Assembly (NCBI GenBank): GCA_045543675.1
Contig: JAZPXM010000107.1
Location: 1 to 26,354, forward strand
From: URNF01 sp045543675
GTDB lineage: Bacteria; Bacillota; Clostridia; Oscillospirales; Acutalibacteraceae
DNA length: 26,354 nucleotides
Direction: 5' to 3'
Part shown: positions 1-7,058 of the stretch, piece by piece
Layout of the letters: each line of letters begins with the position of its first letter
How positions within the stretch are numbered: position 1 is the first letter of the stretch
Notes under the pieces: generated by a model
What the model was told of the DNA's origin: nothing
Database searches by the model: none
The model's input: only the letters and a program-made list of their open reading frames with translations
Program-made: the position numbers and the translations under genes

Positions 1-119
1 AAGTGACATCGCAACACAGGTATCGGTTATGTTGTGACAGATAGAAAACGGCTACACCGAAAGGTGTAGCCGCTTTTTATCTGTCACAACACAACCGATG
101 CCTGGTTGCGATGTCACTT
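1..119. repeat. Long imperfect palindrome at the window edge
   Basis: Bases 1-58 are the near-complete reverse complement of bases 63-119, around a GAAA loop at 59-62. The innermost stem, CGGCTACACC/GGTGTAGCCG (49-58 with 63-72), is perfect. The outer arms differ by a few substitutions and small indels. The right arm is the first part of repeat copy 1. The left arm is the same repeat in the opposite direction. The window starts inside the left arm, so the palindrome may be longer. Seen directly; its origin is inference. Confidence 0.9.
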
Positions 120-185
120 GTGGTGAGTTTGTAGGGGCAGGCGTCCCGACTGCCCGCAAAGAGACACAGAACCGTCCCCTGTCTT
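44..185 (+). repeat. Composite repeat, copy 1
   Basis: This is one of three long direct copies; the others start at 3251 and 7290. The parts in order are the hairpin at 49-72, a conserved spacer CTGTCACAACACAACCGAT (81-99) running on to GATGTCACTTGTGGTGAGTT, a second stem GGGCAG/CTGCCC (135-140 with 150-155), and the end motif GACACAGAACCGTCCCCTGT (from 163). The end motif is itself scattered in the first 7.4 kb. No coding function is evident. The unit resembles a small non-autonomous or REP-like intergenic element; that label is inference. Confidence 0.85.
45..79. terminator. Terminator-like hairpin inside repeat copy 1
   Basis: A perfect 10-bp stem with a GAAA tetraloop is followed on the plus strand by CTTTTT and on the minus strand by GTTTTC. 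It could therefore terminate transcription from either side. It lies directly after the stop of the minus-strand gene at 77-520, the right place for a terminator of that gene. Confidence 0.6.
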
Positions 186-520
186 TTAAAAGTTAATCTT
201 TTCTTTAAATCTTCTAAATTTTTTACACCAGCAATATGATATTCGCCCGGAACAATTAAAAGGTTGTCATCTTTCATATACTCAGTCAGCTGTTTTAAAA
301 CATCTTTTTCTAGCACATCATTAAACCATAAGCCATATTCATCACTGACATACTTGGGACGGTTTTCAATTTCACTCCATGATACATACTGATCCACAGG
401 AACTGTCACATAAGTATATGTATCTCGTAAAACAACTCCTAATAACATTCGAAATAGCAAATCACCAATAAAGCCAAGAAGCACAAAGGCAAGCAAAATA
501 ATTAACACCTTTTTTAGCAC
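77..520 (-). CDS. Short membrane-anchored protein with a repeat-derived C-terminus
   Basis: This 147-residue product starts at GTG (520), about 10 nt after a GGAAGG site; an ATG just upstream is followed at once by a stop. Residues 3-30 form a hydrophobic N-terminal anchor or uncleaved signal. The rest is soluble and charged, ending natively near LEDLKKRLTFK (about residue 110). The last 35 or so residues are encoded by repeat copy 1 read in reverse: its end motif gives RQGTVLC and the stop lies beside its hairpin. The family is not recognised. The gene probably lost its own stop when the repeat arrived, so the product has a foreign tail. It lies downstream of two other minus-strand genes of unknown function. 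Confidence 0.6.
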   Translation of the reverse strand: MLKKVLIILLAFVLLGFIGDLLFRMLLGVVLRDTYTYVTVPVDQYVSWSEIENRPKYVSDEYGLWFNDVLEKDVLKQLTEYMKDDNLLIVPGEYHIAGVKNLEDLKKRLTFKRQGTVLCLFAGSRDACPYKLTTSDIATRHRLCCDR

Positions 521-576
521 TTACATAAAACCTTCCTCTTTAAAAGATTTAATATCTCCCTGTTGCCAAATCACAA

Positions 577-597
577 GACACAGAACCGTCCCCTGTC
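577..597 (+). repeat. Solo copy of the 21-bp end motif
   Basis: An exact copy of the motif that ends composite repeat copy 1, here without the hairpin part. It sits in the 90-bp gap between two minus-strand genes. Confidence 0.85.
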
Positions 598-610
598 TTC
601 CTGTGTTCAC

Positions 611-1648
611 TTACCACGAGTATATTTTTTCGGCTTTGGTATTCTCTTTAGAAAAGCGATATAGAACGTTCTTACATAGCCCCATTTGCATTTTTTCTGC
701 GGTAAAATAAACGCAAGTATCGCTTATAGAGAACAATGTTGTTGGCATGTTCACATTTTCTTCCAATAGTTGAAGATTGCCGGTTTGTAAATTTATACAA
801 TACAAGCCCGGAATATGTTGTGTTCCTGCTTGACTATCATAAAAACTCAAAAAAGCATACTCGTTATACGCAGAAAACTCCCATATCTCCCACGGCAGTG
901 TATAGGTATCCATACTTTTTCGATTAAGATTATATACTAAAACATCTGTATTTTCAGTTTCGCGAACACGCATTACTATCCTGTCTTTAGTAACGCCTAA
1001 TAGTTCTAATGCGGTATAGTACGCAAACGTATCATACAAAACAACTTCGCCGTCCGCAAAATTATATGTAAATACTGCGTGGTTTCCTTGGTAGGGAGCA
1101 ATAAAATACAGTTTGGAGTTAACGATAGAAAAACCATTTGTATTACTGCTCAACAGCTCTCTTTCGCCTGTGGTAAGATTGCATGCGTAAAGCGTGTGGT
1201 TTGGATACGTCAAATCATCACCGTGATCCGCATATATGAGCGTGTTGTTGAAAACTGCCCAATTCCCCAGCGTAGCTTGTACACTCAGTATTTCTTCAGG
1301 CTTTTCTTCTGCTTTTTTGCGATAGAAAAGCAACGTACCATTATCGGTGTATGCGGGGAAATAGGTTGTTTTGTCATATACTTGTATATCGCCTTTTATG
1401 TTTCCTTCTGGCAAGCTCAAATGTTCGGCTAAACACCGTTTGGTCTTATCCACACCGAAAAGACGGGTATTGTACAAAATGTCTTGCTGGGAGTAGTACA
1501 AAGCATCGTCATCTAACCAAAAATCACCATGTTGCGTCGTATGGATGCAGTTGTTATAATTTTGCCCTGAAATAACAGTGTCTTTCGCAATATACTTTGT
1601 TTTGGTGAAAGAAAAAATAGTACCCACAAGGATGACAACACACACCAA
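611..1648 (-). CDS. Beta-propeller-like secreted or anchored protein, start probably frameshifted
   Basis: The intact frame gives 345 residues from a TTG at 1648: a hydrophobic segment (residues 2-14), then a beta-rich domain. Recurring blocks of the type LYxxN, LYYSQ, LYACNLTTGE and LYCINLQTGN look like propeller blades, as in DUF5050-like proteins. No catalytic motif is visible and the ligand is unknown. The TTG has no good ribosome site. A better start, ATG at 1676 with GAGG six bases upstream, encodes MKKHLVSIII in another frame. Joining it after one lost or gained base near 1645 would give a normal lysine-plus-hydrophobic anchor. Either the gene is frameshifted or the assembly has a one-base error. 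A propeller-like lipoprotein at 7890-9161 has a similar general plan. Confidence 0.6.
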   Translation of the reverse strand: MVCVVILVGTIFSFTKTKYIAKDTVISGQNYNNCIHTTQHGDFWLDDDALYYSQQDILYNTRLFGVDKTKRCLAEHLSLPEGNIKGDIQVYDKTTYFPAYTDNGTLLFYRKKAEEKPEEILSVQATLGNWAVFNNTLIYADHGDDLTYPNHTLYACNLTTGERELLSSNTNGFSIVNSKLYFIAPYQGNHAVFTYNFADGEVVLYDTFAYYTALELLGVTKDRIVMRVRETENTDVLVYNLNRKSMDTYTLPWEIWEFSAYNEYAFLSFYDSQAGTQHIPGLYCINLQTGNLQLLEENVNMPTTLFSISDTCVYFTAEKMQMGLCKNVLYRFSKENTKAEKIYSW

Positions 1649-1757
1649 TGATTATCGATACAAGATGTTTTTTCATTACTTACCTCATAACTTCAAGTTT
1701 TTATCCAAATATGAAAATGCAAGGTTGGGGATAGCCATGCCTCGTGCAACAAGGGAA

Positions 1758-1829
1758 GACAGGGGACGGTTCTATGTCCGTCGCCTTAATTGTCTTCGAT
1801 TTCGTCAAGACACAGAACCGTCCCCTGTC
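1758..1829. repeat. Inverted pair of the 21-bp motif
   Basis: A minus-oriented copy (1758-1778, one mismatch) faces an exact plus-oriented copy (1809-1829) across 30 bp. The pair can form a stem of about 24 bp including flanking bases. The right copy overlaps the end of the membrane-protein gene at 1805-3058, supplying its last codons. Confidence 0.85.
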
Positions 1830-3058
1830 TTCTCATCGTCTTGTCGTGCTAACGCCTCTCCGATAGTTTCCGTTTCGGTAACCGCAAGTTCTTTTGCTTC
1901 GCGCTTTTCAAACCCCACTTTAAAGAGCTTCATAGAGAGTTGATATATCGCCACCGTATAGCAAATGTGATAAGCTATCCACAAAGCAAACATTAGAGCA
2001 TCAGAATACGGTGTAGTCAATAGGGAAGTTCCGCTTTTATGTGTTAGATTGAGCAAAAACACCCCTCCACCTACTGCCACAAAAAATGTCGGCAGATACC
2101 GCAACTTGGGAGTAACTGCAAACCAATTCGCAGAAAGCAGAAGAAGGACTAGCAACGCAGACATATGCAACCCTTGGTAAGGAATCTGGTAAACCTTCCC
2201 TTGCTGTAGCATTCCGCCAATCGCTTCACCGATATACCCACAAAAGAGGACACCACGCATAAACACCTGCCACCACAGAAACACTTTGTTCCATATCTTT
2301 CCAGGTTGCAGGAATGCGAAAAGTAATAAAATCACGATTTCATAAATCAAGTTGGCGGGCGTCCGGTTAGTATCCAAAAAATAAGCAGTGATTTCCTGAC
2401 CCGTACAAAGGATAGCAGCTACTAAAAACCAAATAGAGGTTATGTTAAAAAGTGTTTTGGATGGGGATTCCTTTGTATTCAGTCGTTCCAAAATATCACC
2501 ACTCACGCTTTTGGACTCACGGAAATAAAAGTTCAACCGATACATCCCCCAAGAGAGTGCGATGTACTCTAATGCCAGTAAAATCCTTGCAGCAAGCAAC
2601 GCGTTGTCAGTTGATGAATATTGAGTTAAAATCTGAATAAAAGTAACAATTGCGTTAAGTGACATACATAAAGCGGGAGCAAACTCCATTTTTGGAAAAG
2701 TCTTCAACTTTTTATTAAATCGAGCACAAACCAAATACGCCAGGAAACCATACGCCAATGCATCAAACCACTTCTGTAATACCACTTGCAGATTAGAGAA
2801 ACCCCCAATCCAGTCTACAAAGCCATTCACAAACACCAAAAAATGCAGCACGCCCAGAACCACTAAAAAATAGACTTTCCTTTTTTGTTTCAAGTGTAAA
2901 AATGCTAAATACATATAAATAAAAGCGAAAAGGATTATTCTTGGGATATTGTTAAAGCCACATAACAGCTCCTGGAATACTAGGCATATAAGGGCTGCAA
3001 AAAAGCCAAAAAAATGAATGCGAAAGCGCCCGTTTAACAAAGAATCTTGACTCAACAT
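1805..3058 (-). CDS. Polytopic membrane protein of unknown function
   Basis: A 417-residue, very hydrophobic protein with about ten predicted membrane spans across most of its length. Examples are residues 15-33 and 37-54, LLVLLLLSANWF, and FFVAVGGGVFLLNL. The short polar C-terminus is KREAKELAVTETET. The start is ATG at 3058, preceded by GGAGGT at 5-nt spacing, so it is secure. The final residues KTGDGSVS are encoded by the inverted 21-bp motif, so the natural C-terminus was probably replaced. No transporter or enzyme motif is recognised. It is the first gene of a loose minus-strand cluster with the propeller-like and short anchored proteins, driven by the promoter near 3207-3235. Confidence 0.75.
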   Translation of the reverse strand: MLSQDSLLNGRFRIHFFGFFAALICLVFQELLCGFNNIPRIILFAFIYMYLAFLHLKQKRKVYFLVVLGVLHFLVFVNGFVDWIGGFSNLQVVLQKWFDALAYGFLAYLVCARFNKKLKTFPKMEFAPALCMSLNAIVTFIQILTQYSSTDNALLAARILLALEYIALSWGMYRLNFYFRESKSVSGDILERLNTKESPSKTLFNITSIWFLVAAILCTGQEITAYFLDTNRTPANLIYEIVILLLFAFLQPGKIWNKVFLWWQVFMRGVLFCGYIGEAIGGMLQQGKVYQIPYQGLHMSALLVLLLLSANWFAVTPKLRYLPTFFVAVGGGVFLLNLTHKSGTSLLTTPYSDALMFALWIAYHICYTVAIYQLSMKLFKVGFEKREAKELAVTETETIGEALARQDDEKTGDGSVS

Positions 3059-3129
3059 ATGTTACCTCCAAAAGACCTATCTTTCATACTGATTTTCGAG
3101 TGTATAACTAAAACAGAGTACACAAGTAG

Positions 3130-3150
3130 GACAGGGGACGGTTCTATGTG
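3130..3150 (-). repeat. Solo copy of the 21-bp motif, minus orientation
   Basis: It matches the motif with two differences (TCTATGTG at the end). It lies in the leader between the promoter at 3207-3235 and the membrane-protein start, so it would be transcribed in the 5' untranslated region. Confidence 0.8.
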
Positions 3151-3206
3151 TTACCCTGTGTTACGTATTTTATTTTTCTACCCAAGGGTATTATTGGTAC
3201 ATCCTA

Positions 3207-3235
3207 ATTATACCATATCATATATGCGTTTTCAA
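3207..3235 (-). promoter_or_regulatory. Sigma-A promoter for the membrane-protein gene
   Basis: On the minus strand, TTGAAA (3230-3235) and TATAAT (3207-3212) are separated by exactly 17 bases. It faces the gene starting at 3058 and leaves a leader of about 140 nt. The -35 box borders the 17-bp tract shared with the XRE gene end. Confidence 0.65.
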
Positions 3236-3392
3236 CACGCAAAATTATAAGAAAACGGCTACACCGAAAGGTGTAGCCGCTTTTTATCTGTCACAACACA
3301 ACCGATACCTGTGTTGCGATGTCACTTGTGGTGAGTTTGTAGGGGCAGGCGTCCCGACTGCCCGCAAAGAGACACAGAACCGTCCCCTTGTC
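3234..3392 (+). repeat. Composite repeat, copy 2, with upstream extension
   Basis: It carries the hairpin (stem 3256-3265 with 3270-3279, GAAA loop), spacer, GGGCAG/CTGCCC stem and end motif (3371-3392, one extra T). It also shares AACACGCAAAATTATAA (3234-3250) with copy 3. At copy 3 those bases are the last codons and stop of the XRE gene. Here they follow no related gene. Confidence 0.85.
3252..3284. terminator. Terminator-like hairpin of repeat copy 2
   Basis: A perfect 10-bp stem with GAAA loop, followed by CTTTTT on the plus strand and GTTTTCTTATAATTTT on the minus strand. It lies downstream of the GH2 gene end (3433) and is the only visible terminator for it. Confidence 0.6.
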
Positions 3393-3432
3393 TCCCCTTG
3401 TCTCCCTTACAATGCTATGTGCTCCGCCAAAA

Positions 3433-5586
3433 TCACTCGTTGAGCATACCGGTATAGACCGGTTTCTTACCGTTTTTGAATAGTAACCGATAGGTACTGT
3501 CCTTATTTTCGGCGGTACGAAGGAACAGTTCTATCATATTTGTATCCGCTGACATCGGCAGTTTGAAATTAACAGCAGGACCGAGTTTGTTGGTATTCGC
3601 TGCCACCTCTCCCGTTTGCCACTCCAGCAGGAAAATCTCGGTATCACCGATCTTGATACTGACCTGTACGGTATCGCTTACCATAGCAGGGCTGTCATTT
3701 AAGTACCACAGTTCCGCCGTGAAGGTTTCTTCACCCTTCCAATCAAATTTAGGGATACGGGCGCTTGCCAACACGGGGCGCAACGCCTCCTTGACCGCAT
3801 AATAGGCAGGTTTCGGTTGTGCGGGATAATTGAGCAAACTGTTGTTTGCCGCAGTCACCCACGGCTCGTTATAGCACCAGTTGATTGCCATAGAACAATA
3901 TCCCCACTGACGGCGCGCCTCTTCGAAGATCGCTTTATATCCCGTACATTGCAACCAGTTGGAGTGGTACACCCGCTCTTCGAGAGAGTTGTCTTCTCCA
4001 AAATAGTGATTTAGGATACTGTGACACACCCATGTATCACCCGCCCACGCGCCAAAGCCGTGATGAGTACGCCACGCGGGAGTATCGTTAATTGGAAACA
4101 GTTCGTCAGCAGGAATGATAGTTTTCAGCAGTTCGGGCGGGGTAATGGACGGCACACCGAATTCGGTGTAGGCAGTGTAATGGCTGTTGTTAAATTTCTG
4201 CATAACATCCAGTTTGTCCCGGAAACCACGGAACACATACCCGCCGTGCCCCATACCGAAAACGGGAGAGGTCATCAAAAACGGCGTATCGCGGTCATAT
4301 TCGTAACACAGTTTATCCAGCAGTCTAAGCGGTAGTGACTGATCATCCATGCCCGACCAAGCGTTAAATAACTCATTGCCGCCGCACCACAGTACCACCG
4401 ACGGGTAGCGTCTGAGCGCCTTTAAGATAGCGGTGGCTTCCTGCTCGAGTACTTCCATATAGTGCGGCTCCCCCACGTACTTGTTGCAAGCGAGCATAAA
4501 CTCCTGCCACACCATAATGCCGTTTTTGTCGCACTGCTCGTAAAACGCCTCTTTATTGATACCCGCGCCGCCCCAACAGCGGAAGATGTTCATATTGGCA
4601 TCCTTCGCCAATGTGATCAGCGTTTCATACCGTTCTTCGGTGATTCTGCCGAAGAAAAGGTCGGGGTTAACCCAATTAGAGCCTTTCGCAAAAATGCGAC
4701 GGCCGTTTAGTTCAATCGTAATGGGGCAGGGGTATCTTCCTTTCGGAAAATGCGGCACCATATCTGCACCCTCGTTATGCACCAACCGCACCGTACGAAA
4801 ACCGATATGCCCTTCTTTAGTGTCATCCGCACTTTTCGCTACCCAACGGTAAAGGTCGGGTGTGCCTTGTCCGTTACACCACCAAAGGCGCACGTTTTCC
4901 AGCGTGAATGTGGGTTTATATCCTTCATATACCACCTTGTTGTCGGGGTCATACACGGTATACAGCACATCACCATCACACACGGTTTCAAAACGTACCG
5001 CCGCCGTTTTCAGGTCATCGCTCAGCGTATACAACGGCTCACACGCCGTAATATGGGCGGGTTTCCGTGTTTCGATATAGGCAGGTTTCCACATTCCCGA
5101 AATGATGAGGCGGGGATTCCAGTCCCAGCCATAGGTAACAGGCGGTTTGCAGGAACGGTTGGCTTCATCCCGGGTGTTTTTACGGCCCACACAGCTTTTG
5201 GGGTGCGGATATATCAATACGGAAAGAACAGAATTGCTTTTTACTTTATCGGTAATGTCTATTTCCACTTTGGTGTACATACCCTCGTGGGATAACAAGC
5301 AAACATCGTCCAACAAAACGTCAAACCGATAATCCACACCCTCCGCTACAAAAACTGCTTTTTCGTCTTTATTTGCTTGGAAAGAGAGGGTGGTATCATA
5401 TCGCCAGGTATACTCCTCGATCGCATCAAAGGCGGTCACGCCATCGTTAAACGTAAAGTTTTCCATACCGTGTGCCACGGCATAATCCCATTGTACGTTA
5501 CCGGGGACGGTCGCTGAAAACGATTCGCCAAACTTATCGGTGTCAGGGGCTTTGCCGCAGGCGGTCCATTGTTGATAGAAACGCAT
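3433..5586 (-). CDS. GH2-family beta-mannosidase-like glycosidase
   Basis: This 717-residue glycoside hydrolase probably releases terminal beta-mannose from oligosaccharides. An N-terminal sugar-binding beta-sandwich (about residues 1-165) precedes an Ig-like domain (about 170-270) and a TIM barrel (about 280-585). WCGGNE places the acid/base glutamate at E405, and YTEFGVPS places the nucleophile at E475. Both spacing and motifs fit GH2 beta-mannosidases rather than beta-galactosidases. There is no signal peptide, so it acts in the cytoplasm on imported sugars. The protein is somewhat shorter than typical 800-plus residue mannosidases, mainly at the C-terminus. The start ATG at 5586 follows GGAAAGGA at 8 nt. 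It diverges from an AraC-type regulator and is probably activated by it. The exact sugar specificity is not certain. Confidence 0.85.
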   Translation of the reverse strand: MRFYQQWTACGKAPDTDKFGESFSATVPGNVQWDYAVAHGMENFTFNDGVTAFDAIEEYTWRYDTTLSFQANKDEKAVFVAEGVDYRFDVLLDDVCLLSHEGMYTKVEIDITDKVKSNSVLSVLIYPHPKSCVGRKNTRDEANRSCKPPVTYGWDWNPRLIISGMWKPAYIETRKPAHITACEPLYTLSDDLKTAAVRFETVCDGDVLYTVYDPDNKVVYEGYKPTFTLENVRLWWCNGQGTPDLYRWVAKSADDTKEGHIGFRTVRLVHNEGADMVPHFPKGRYPCPITIELNGRRIFAKGSNWVNPDLFFGRITEERYETLITLAKDANMNIFRCWGGAGINKEAFYEQCDKNGIMVWQEFMLACNKYVGEPHYMEVLEQEATAILKALRRYPSVVLWCGGNELFNAWSGMDDQSLPLRLLDKLCYEYDRDTPFLMTSPVFGMGHGGYVFRGFRDKLDVMQKFNNSHYTAYTEFGVPSITPPELLKTIIPADELFPINDTPAWRTHHGFGAWAGDTWVCHSILNHYFGEDNSLEERVYHSNWLQCTGYKAIFEEARRQWGYCSMAINWCYNEPWVTAANNSLLNYPAQPKPAYYAVKEALRPVLASARIPKFDWKGEETFTAELWYLNDSPAMVSDTVQVSIKIGDTEIFLLEWQTGEVAANTNKLGPAVNFKLPMSADTNMIELFLRTAENKDSTYRLLFKNGKKPVYTGMLNE

Positions 5587-5617
5587 ATACTACATCCTTT
5601 CCATTCTCTTTGTTTTC

Positions 5618-5623
5618 ACTATA
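5618..5623 (-). promoter_or_regulatory. Likely -10 box of the GH2 promoter
   Basis: TATAGT on the minus strand, about 30 bases before the GH2 start. The matching -35 position (5641-5646) reads ATCCTT and is poor. It abuts the direct-repeat operator at 5645-5680. A weak -35 box under an adjacent activator site fits AraC-dependent activation. Confidence 0.4.
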
Positions 5624-5644
5624 CAGGAAAATACGCAAGAAAGG

Positions 5645-5680
5645 ATTGCGTTTTTTGTTATAATATTGCATTTTTTGTGA
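5645..5680. promoter_or_regulatory. Candidate AraC-type operator, two direct repeats
   Basis: ATTGCGTTTTTTGTTA (5645-5660) and ATTGCATTTTTTGTGA (5665-5680) match at 14 of 16 positions with a period of 20 bp, two helical turns. This fits how AraC-family dimers contact DNA. The first repeat abuts the -35 of the GH2 promoter. The second contains the -35 of the regulator's own promoter. The site could therefore activate the glycosidase and repress the regulator. Confidence 0.6.
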
Positions 5681-5694
5681 TTTTACGATATAAT
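5666..5694 (+). promoter_or_regulatory. Promoter of the AraC-type regulator
   Basis: TTGCAT (5666-5671), a 17-base spacer and a consensus TATAAT (5689-5694). It lies 43 bases before the regulator start. The -35 box is inside the second operator repeat, so autorepression is plausible. Confidence 0.65.
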
Positions 5695-5736
5695 ACGGCT
5701 ATAAAATATTCTTTTTATTGCGAAAAGAGTGATGCT

Positions 5737-6594
5737 ATGACAGAAAAGTTACTGAAATACCACCAATATCCCGTAAAGGGGCGGTTCGGCATTCTATGCC
5801 AGGTACACTGTCTGCAACGGGTTTATCCGCCGCATAAACACAACTACATTGAGATGGAAGTGTTATTATCAGGCACTTTAACCCACGAACTCAACGGAAA
5901 TCGTTTTTTTGCTGAAAAAGGCGCCTGCTGGTGTTTGCAAACGGACGATATTCATTCTATTGTTGTGCACACGCCTATCACGATATGTAATATTTGCATA
6001 GACCGAAACGAAGCGCCCGTCGCTGTACAGCAATTTCTGCAAGCACTTACCACCTCTCGAACGGGACAGCTCTCCGCAGAAAATTTAACGTCTGCACAAG
6101 CGCTTTTTGAAGCGTTGCAATCTGCATTGACAGACGAGTCGGCGTATGCCAAAGAACGCACAACCGGATATGCGCTTTTGTTGCTCAGTTTACTTGCCGA
6201 GAACAGCCAACCGTCCTTGCCGCAACCGTCCACGGCAAGTTCACCTCATATACGGAATGCTGTACGGTATATCGCAACCCATTATGATAAACCGCTGACC
6301 TTGTCCGAAGTTGCGGCAAATCTGTTCTTAACCCCATCCTATTTCAGTAAGATGTTTGCCAAAAGTACGGGATATACCTTTTCGGAATATGTCACCTCGG
6401 TGCGTCTGGAACATGCAAAACGTCTGTTGACAGAGACCACCTTGCCGATTGCCGTTATCGCCTTCCGCTGTGGTTTTACCACCTTTTCCTCTTTTTCCAG
6501 GCAGTTCCGAAAATGTTGCGGTTGCACGCCTACCGCATACCGCCACAGAAAAACCCGTGATGCTTTGGCAACGACAACCAACATATCGGTATGA
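5737..6594 (+). CDS. AraC-family transcriptional regulator
   Basis: A 285-residue regulator. The N-terminal half is a cupin-like sensor with the PPHKHNYIEMEVLLSG pattern (about residues 31-46). The C-terminal half (about 168-270) holds two helix-turn-helix motifs. The first is LTLSEVAANLFLTPSYFSKMF; the second is centred on IAVIAFRCGFTTFSSFSRQFR, followed by GCTPTAYR. The frame is open further upstream, but ATG 5737 is the first start downstream of the promoter and gives the usual family length. Its ribosome site is weak. Being divergent from the GH2 gene, it probably senses a mannoside-derived sugar and controls that gene; the inducer is unknown. Confidence 0.88.
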   Translation: MTEKLLKYHQYPVKGRFGILCQVHCLQRVYPPHKHNYIEMEVLLSGTLTHELNGNRFFAEKGACWCLQTDDIHSIVVHTPITICNICIDRNEAPVAVQQFLQALTTSRTGQLSAENLTSAQALFEALQSALTDESAYAKERTTGYALLLLSLLAENSQPSLPQPSTASSPHIRNAVRYIATHYDKPLTLSEVAANLFLTPSYFSKMFAKSTGYTFSEYVTSVRLEHAKRLLTETTLPIAVIAFRCGFTTFSSFSRQFRKCCGCTPTAYRHRKTRDALATTTNISV

Positions 6595-6613
6595 GGAAAC
6601 GGGGAGAATCATC

Positions 6614-6630
6614 GCAGAACCGTCCCGTCT
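6614..6630 (+). repeat. Degenerate copy of the 21-bp motif
   Basis: GCAGAACCGTCCCGTCT keeps the core AGAACCGTCCC of the motif and has lost both ends. It lies just upstream of the hairpin at 6653-6686. Confidence 0.55.
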
Positions 6631-6652
6631 ATATCAACCCGAAAAACCAATG

Positions 6653-6686
6653 AAAAACGGCTACACCTTTTGGTGTAGCCGTTTTT
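6653..6686. terminator. Bidirectional terminator, fourth copy of the repeat hairpin
   Basis: AAAAACGGCTACACC pairs perfectly with its complement over a TTTT loop, giving 15 bp with A and T tracts on each side. It serves the AraC-type gene from the left and the small gene ending at 6693 from the right. The stem core is the same CGGCTACACC as in the three composite repeats, but the loop is TTTT and the rest of the repeat is absent. Confidence 0.85.
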
Positions 6687-6692
6687 TCGCTT

Positions 6693-6962
6693 TTATCTTT
6701 CCTTTTCTTTATACCTGATATATAACAACTGAATCATTAGGGTAGACATATCGTCTTTTTGCAAAATATTTACTGCACAAAAAGCATCTTTTAATATGCT
6801 CCCTTCTACAAGCAATGTATTTCGTATCCAAGTGCCCAGCGAAAAATGATATATATGTAATTCTTCAAACGGACACGCCAAAAAAATTCCCCATTGTTTC
6901 TGCGTAAAGAAAGCACGCATCTGCGGAAAAACCTTTTGTATTTCTTCTATCAAACACATCAT
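6693..6962 (-). CDS. Small protein with YHFSLGxWIRN motif (DUF6794-like)
   Basis: An 89-residue acidic protein. The pattern FEELHIYHFSLGTWIRN followed about 25 residues later by DDMSTLMI resembles a small uncharacterised family that I recall as DUF6794. Members keep HFxLGxWIRN and a C-terminal DDMS. The family function is not known. ATG at 6962 is chosen because AGGAG lies 5 nt upstream; a GTG at 6968 also opens the frame but lies too close to it. The gene is divergent from the XRE regulator. Its end lies 6 bases from the hairpin terminator, and the XRE gene ends at the equivalent hairpin on the other side. Confidence 0.65.
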   Translation of the reverse strand: MMCLIEEIQKVFPQMRAFFTQKQWGIFLACPFEELHIYHFSLGTWIRNTLLVEGSILKDAFCAVNILQKDDMSTLMIQLLYIRYKEKER

Positions 6963-6992
6963 CACCACTCCTATTTATGACATAACAACGCA

Positions 6993-7022
6993 ATTATATA
7001 TCATACTATATCATTAAGTCAA
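6993..7022 (-). promoter_or_regulatory. Promoter of the small DUF6794-like gene
   Basis: Minus strand TTGACT (7017-7022) and TATAAT (6993-6998), spacer 18. It occupies nearly all of the space between the divergent genes, so the XRE protein, if it binds here, could shut off both. No convincing plus-strand promoter was found for the XRE gene. Confidence 0.55.
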
Positions 7023-7058
7023 CATCTTATGAGCAATATAATATATGTGGTGATGTAT

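Noticed and set aside
1079..1432. Plus-strand frame opposite the propeller-like gene
   Set aside because: No start signal and cysteine- and aromatic-rich nonsense typical of antisense frames.
3047..3250. Plus-strand 67-residue frame ending in HAKL
   Set aside because: Its end matches the XRE tail only because of the duplicated 17-bp tract; the body is promoter and leader DNA of the opposite gene.
163..3392. CRISPR array from the recurring 21-bp motif
   Set aside because: Spacing is irregular (hundreds to thousands of bases), orientation varies, and there are no cas genes.
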